Shown here one piece after another: positions 5,935 through 6,144 of a stretch of DNA of 6,144 bases. Position 1 is the first letter of the stretch. Each line of letters starts with the position of its first letter. The translations under genes and the position numbers were made by a program. A model generated the notes under the pieces. The model was given only the letters and a program-made list of their open reading frames with translations, was not told the origin of the DNA and did no database searches. Source of the DNA: Campylobacter sp. UBA1713 (GTDB lineage: Bacteria; Campylobacterota; Campylobacteria; Campylobacterales; Campylobacteraceae); contig DCIZ01000123.1 of assembly GCA_002317305.1 (NCBI GenBank), positions 22,808-28,951 on the forward strand. The letters are read 5' to 3'.

Positions 5935-6112
5935 AAAATGTAAAAAAATAATTTTGTGAATTTTAGTTAAATATATATTAAAAATTACTGAATTTTGCGG
6001 TAAATTTGAGTAAATTTTATAGTGGTTTTTTGGTTATGTTAGTTGTGAAATATATAGATAAAATTTTGAAAAGAAAAATTTGGTAAAAGAATCTACCGTC
6101 TAGCAAGGGAGC

Positions 6113-6144
6113 AGAATCGTCAAAATTCACAAAAAAGCAAATTT
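6113..6144 (+). repeat. Dispersed repeat, copy 2, at the window edge
   Basis: AGAATC, a three-base spacer, then the 23-base segment that differs from copy 1 by one base (A for G at 6139). It has the same orientation as copy 1. A further AGAATCT lies 25 bases to the left (6088-6094). It sits upstream of the receptor gene and may continue beyond the window. Confidence 0.75.

Larger units (their letters stand above)
5924..6144 (-). promoter_or_regulatory. AT-rich leader and probable promoter region of the receptor gene
   Basis: No gene is visible in these 221 bases. The part nearest the receptor is very AT-rich and offers several sigma70-type -10 candidates on the minus strand: TATATT at 5970-5975, TAATAT at 5975-5980 and TATAAA at 6016-6021. 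None has a clear -35, which is usual in Campylobacter. The stretch TTAAATATATATTAA (5967-5981) is nearly symmetrical and would be a reasonable place for a Fur-type operator, but it does not match a Fur box well enough to call one. The distal end (6088-6144) belongs to a dispersed repeat. I see no riboswitch-like conserved structure. Confidence 0.4.

Noticed and set aside
5960..5985. Fur box upstream of the receptor
   Set aside because: AT-rich and partly symmetrical but lacks the GATAAT-type half-sites; kept only as a possible regulatory region.

Overview
The window looks like a chromosomal piece of a Campylobacterota genome, most likely a mid-GC Campylobacter of the rectus/showae/curvus/gracilis type. 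This is inferred from the very frequent AAATTTG/CAAATTT words, the moderate GC content and the AT-rich upstream regions; no marker gene fixes the genus. Every convincing gene lies on the minus strand, and together they form one metal-chelate uptake locus.

In the direction of transcription (right to left): an AT-rich leader (5924-6144) with a dispersed-repeat copy at its outer end; an outer-membrane TonB-dependent receptor (5923-3839); a 322-bp intergenic stretch full of short repeats and palindromes (3838-3517); then four translationally interlocked genes. These are a periplasmic substrate-binding protein (3516-2557), a FecCD-type permease (2560-1556), its ABC ATPase (1572-835) and a TonB-like energy transducer (866-36). 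The last four overlap by 4, 17 and 32 nt. A heptamer tandem repeat (GGARTGY on the minus strand) begins within a few bases of the tonB stop and runs off the left edge.

The expected pathway is: the receptor binds a chelate (siderophore, haem, cobalamin or Ni/Co complex; the substrate cannot be read from sequence) and imports it with energy relayed by a TonB, plausibly the one encoded in the locus. The binding protein then hands it to the permease/ATPase pair for inner-membrane transport. ExbB and ExbD are not in the window.

The system is recognisable rather than wholly new. The points worth a second look are the Q-loop Gln-to-Ala change in the ATPase, the TonB-like protein whose membrane helix lacks the usual Ser/His pair, the similar direct-repeat segments flanking the receptor gene, and the intergenic repeat vocabulary (AGAATC/GATTCT words, a perfect 16-bp palindrome, GGA-starting heptamers).
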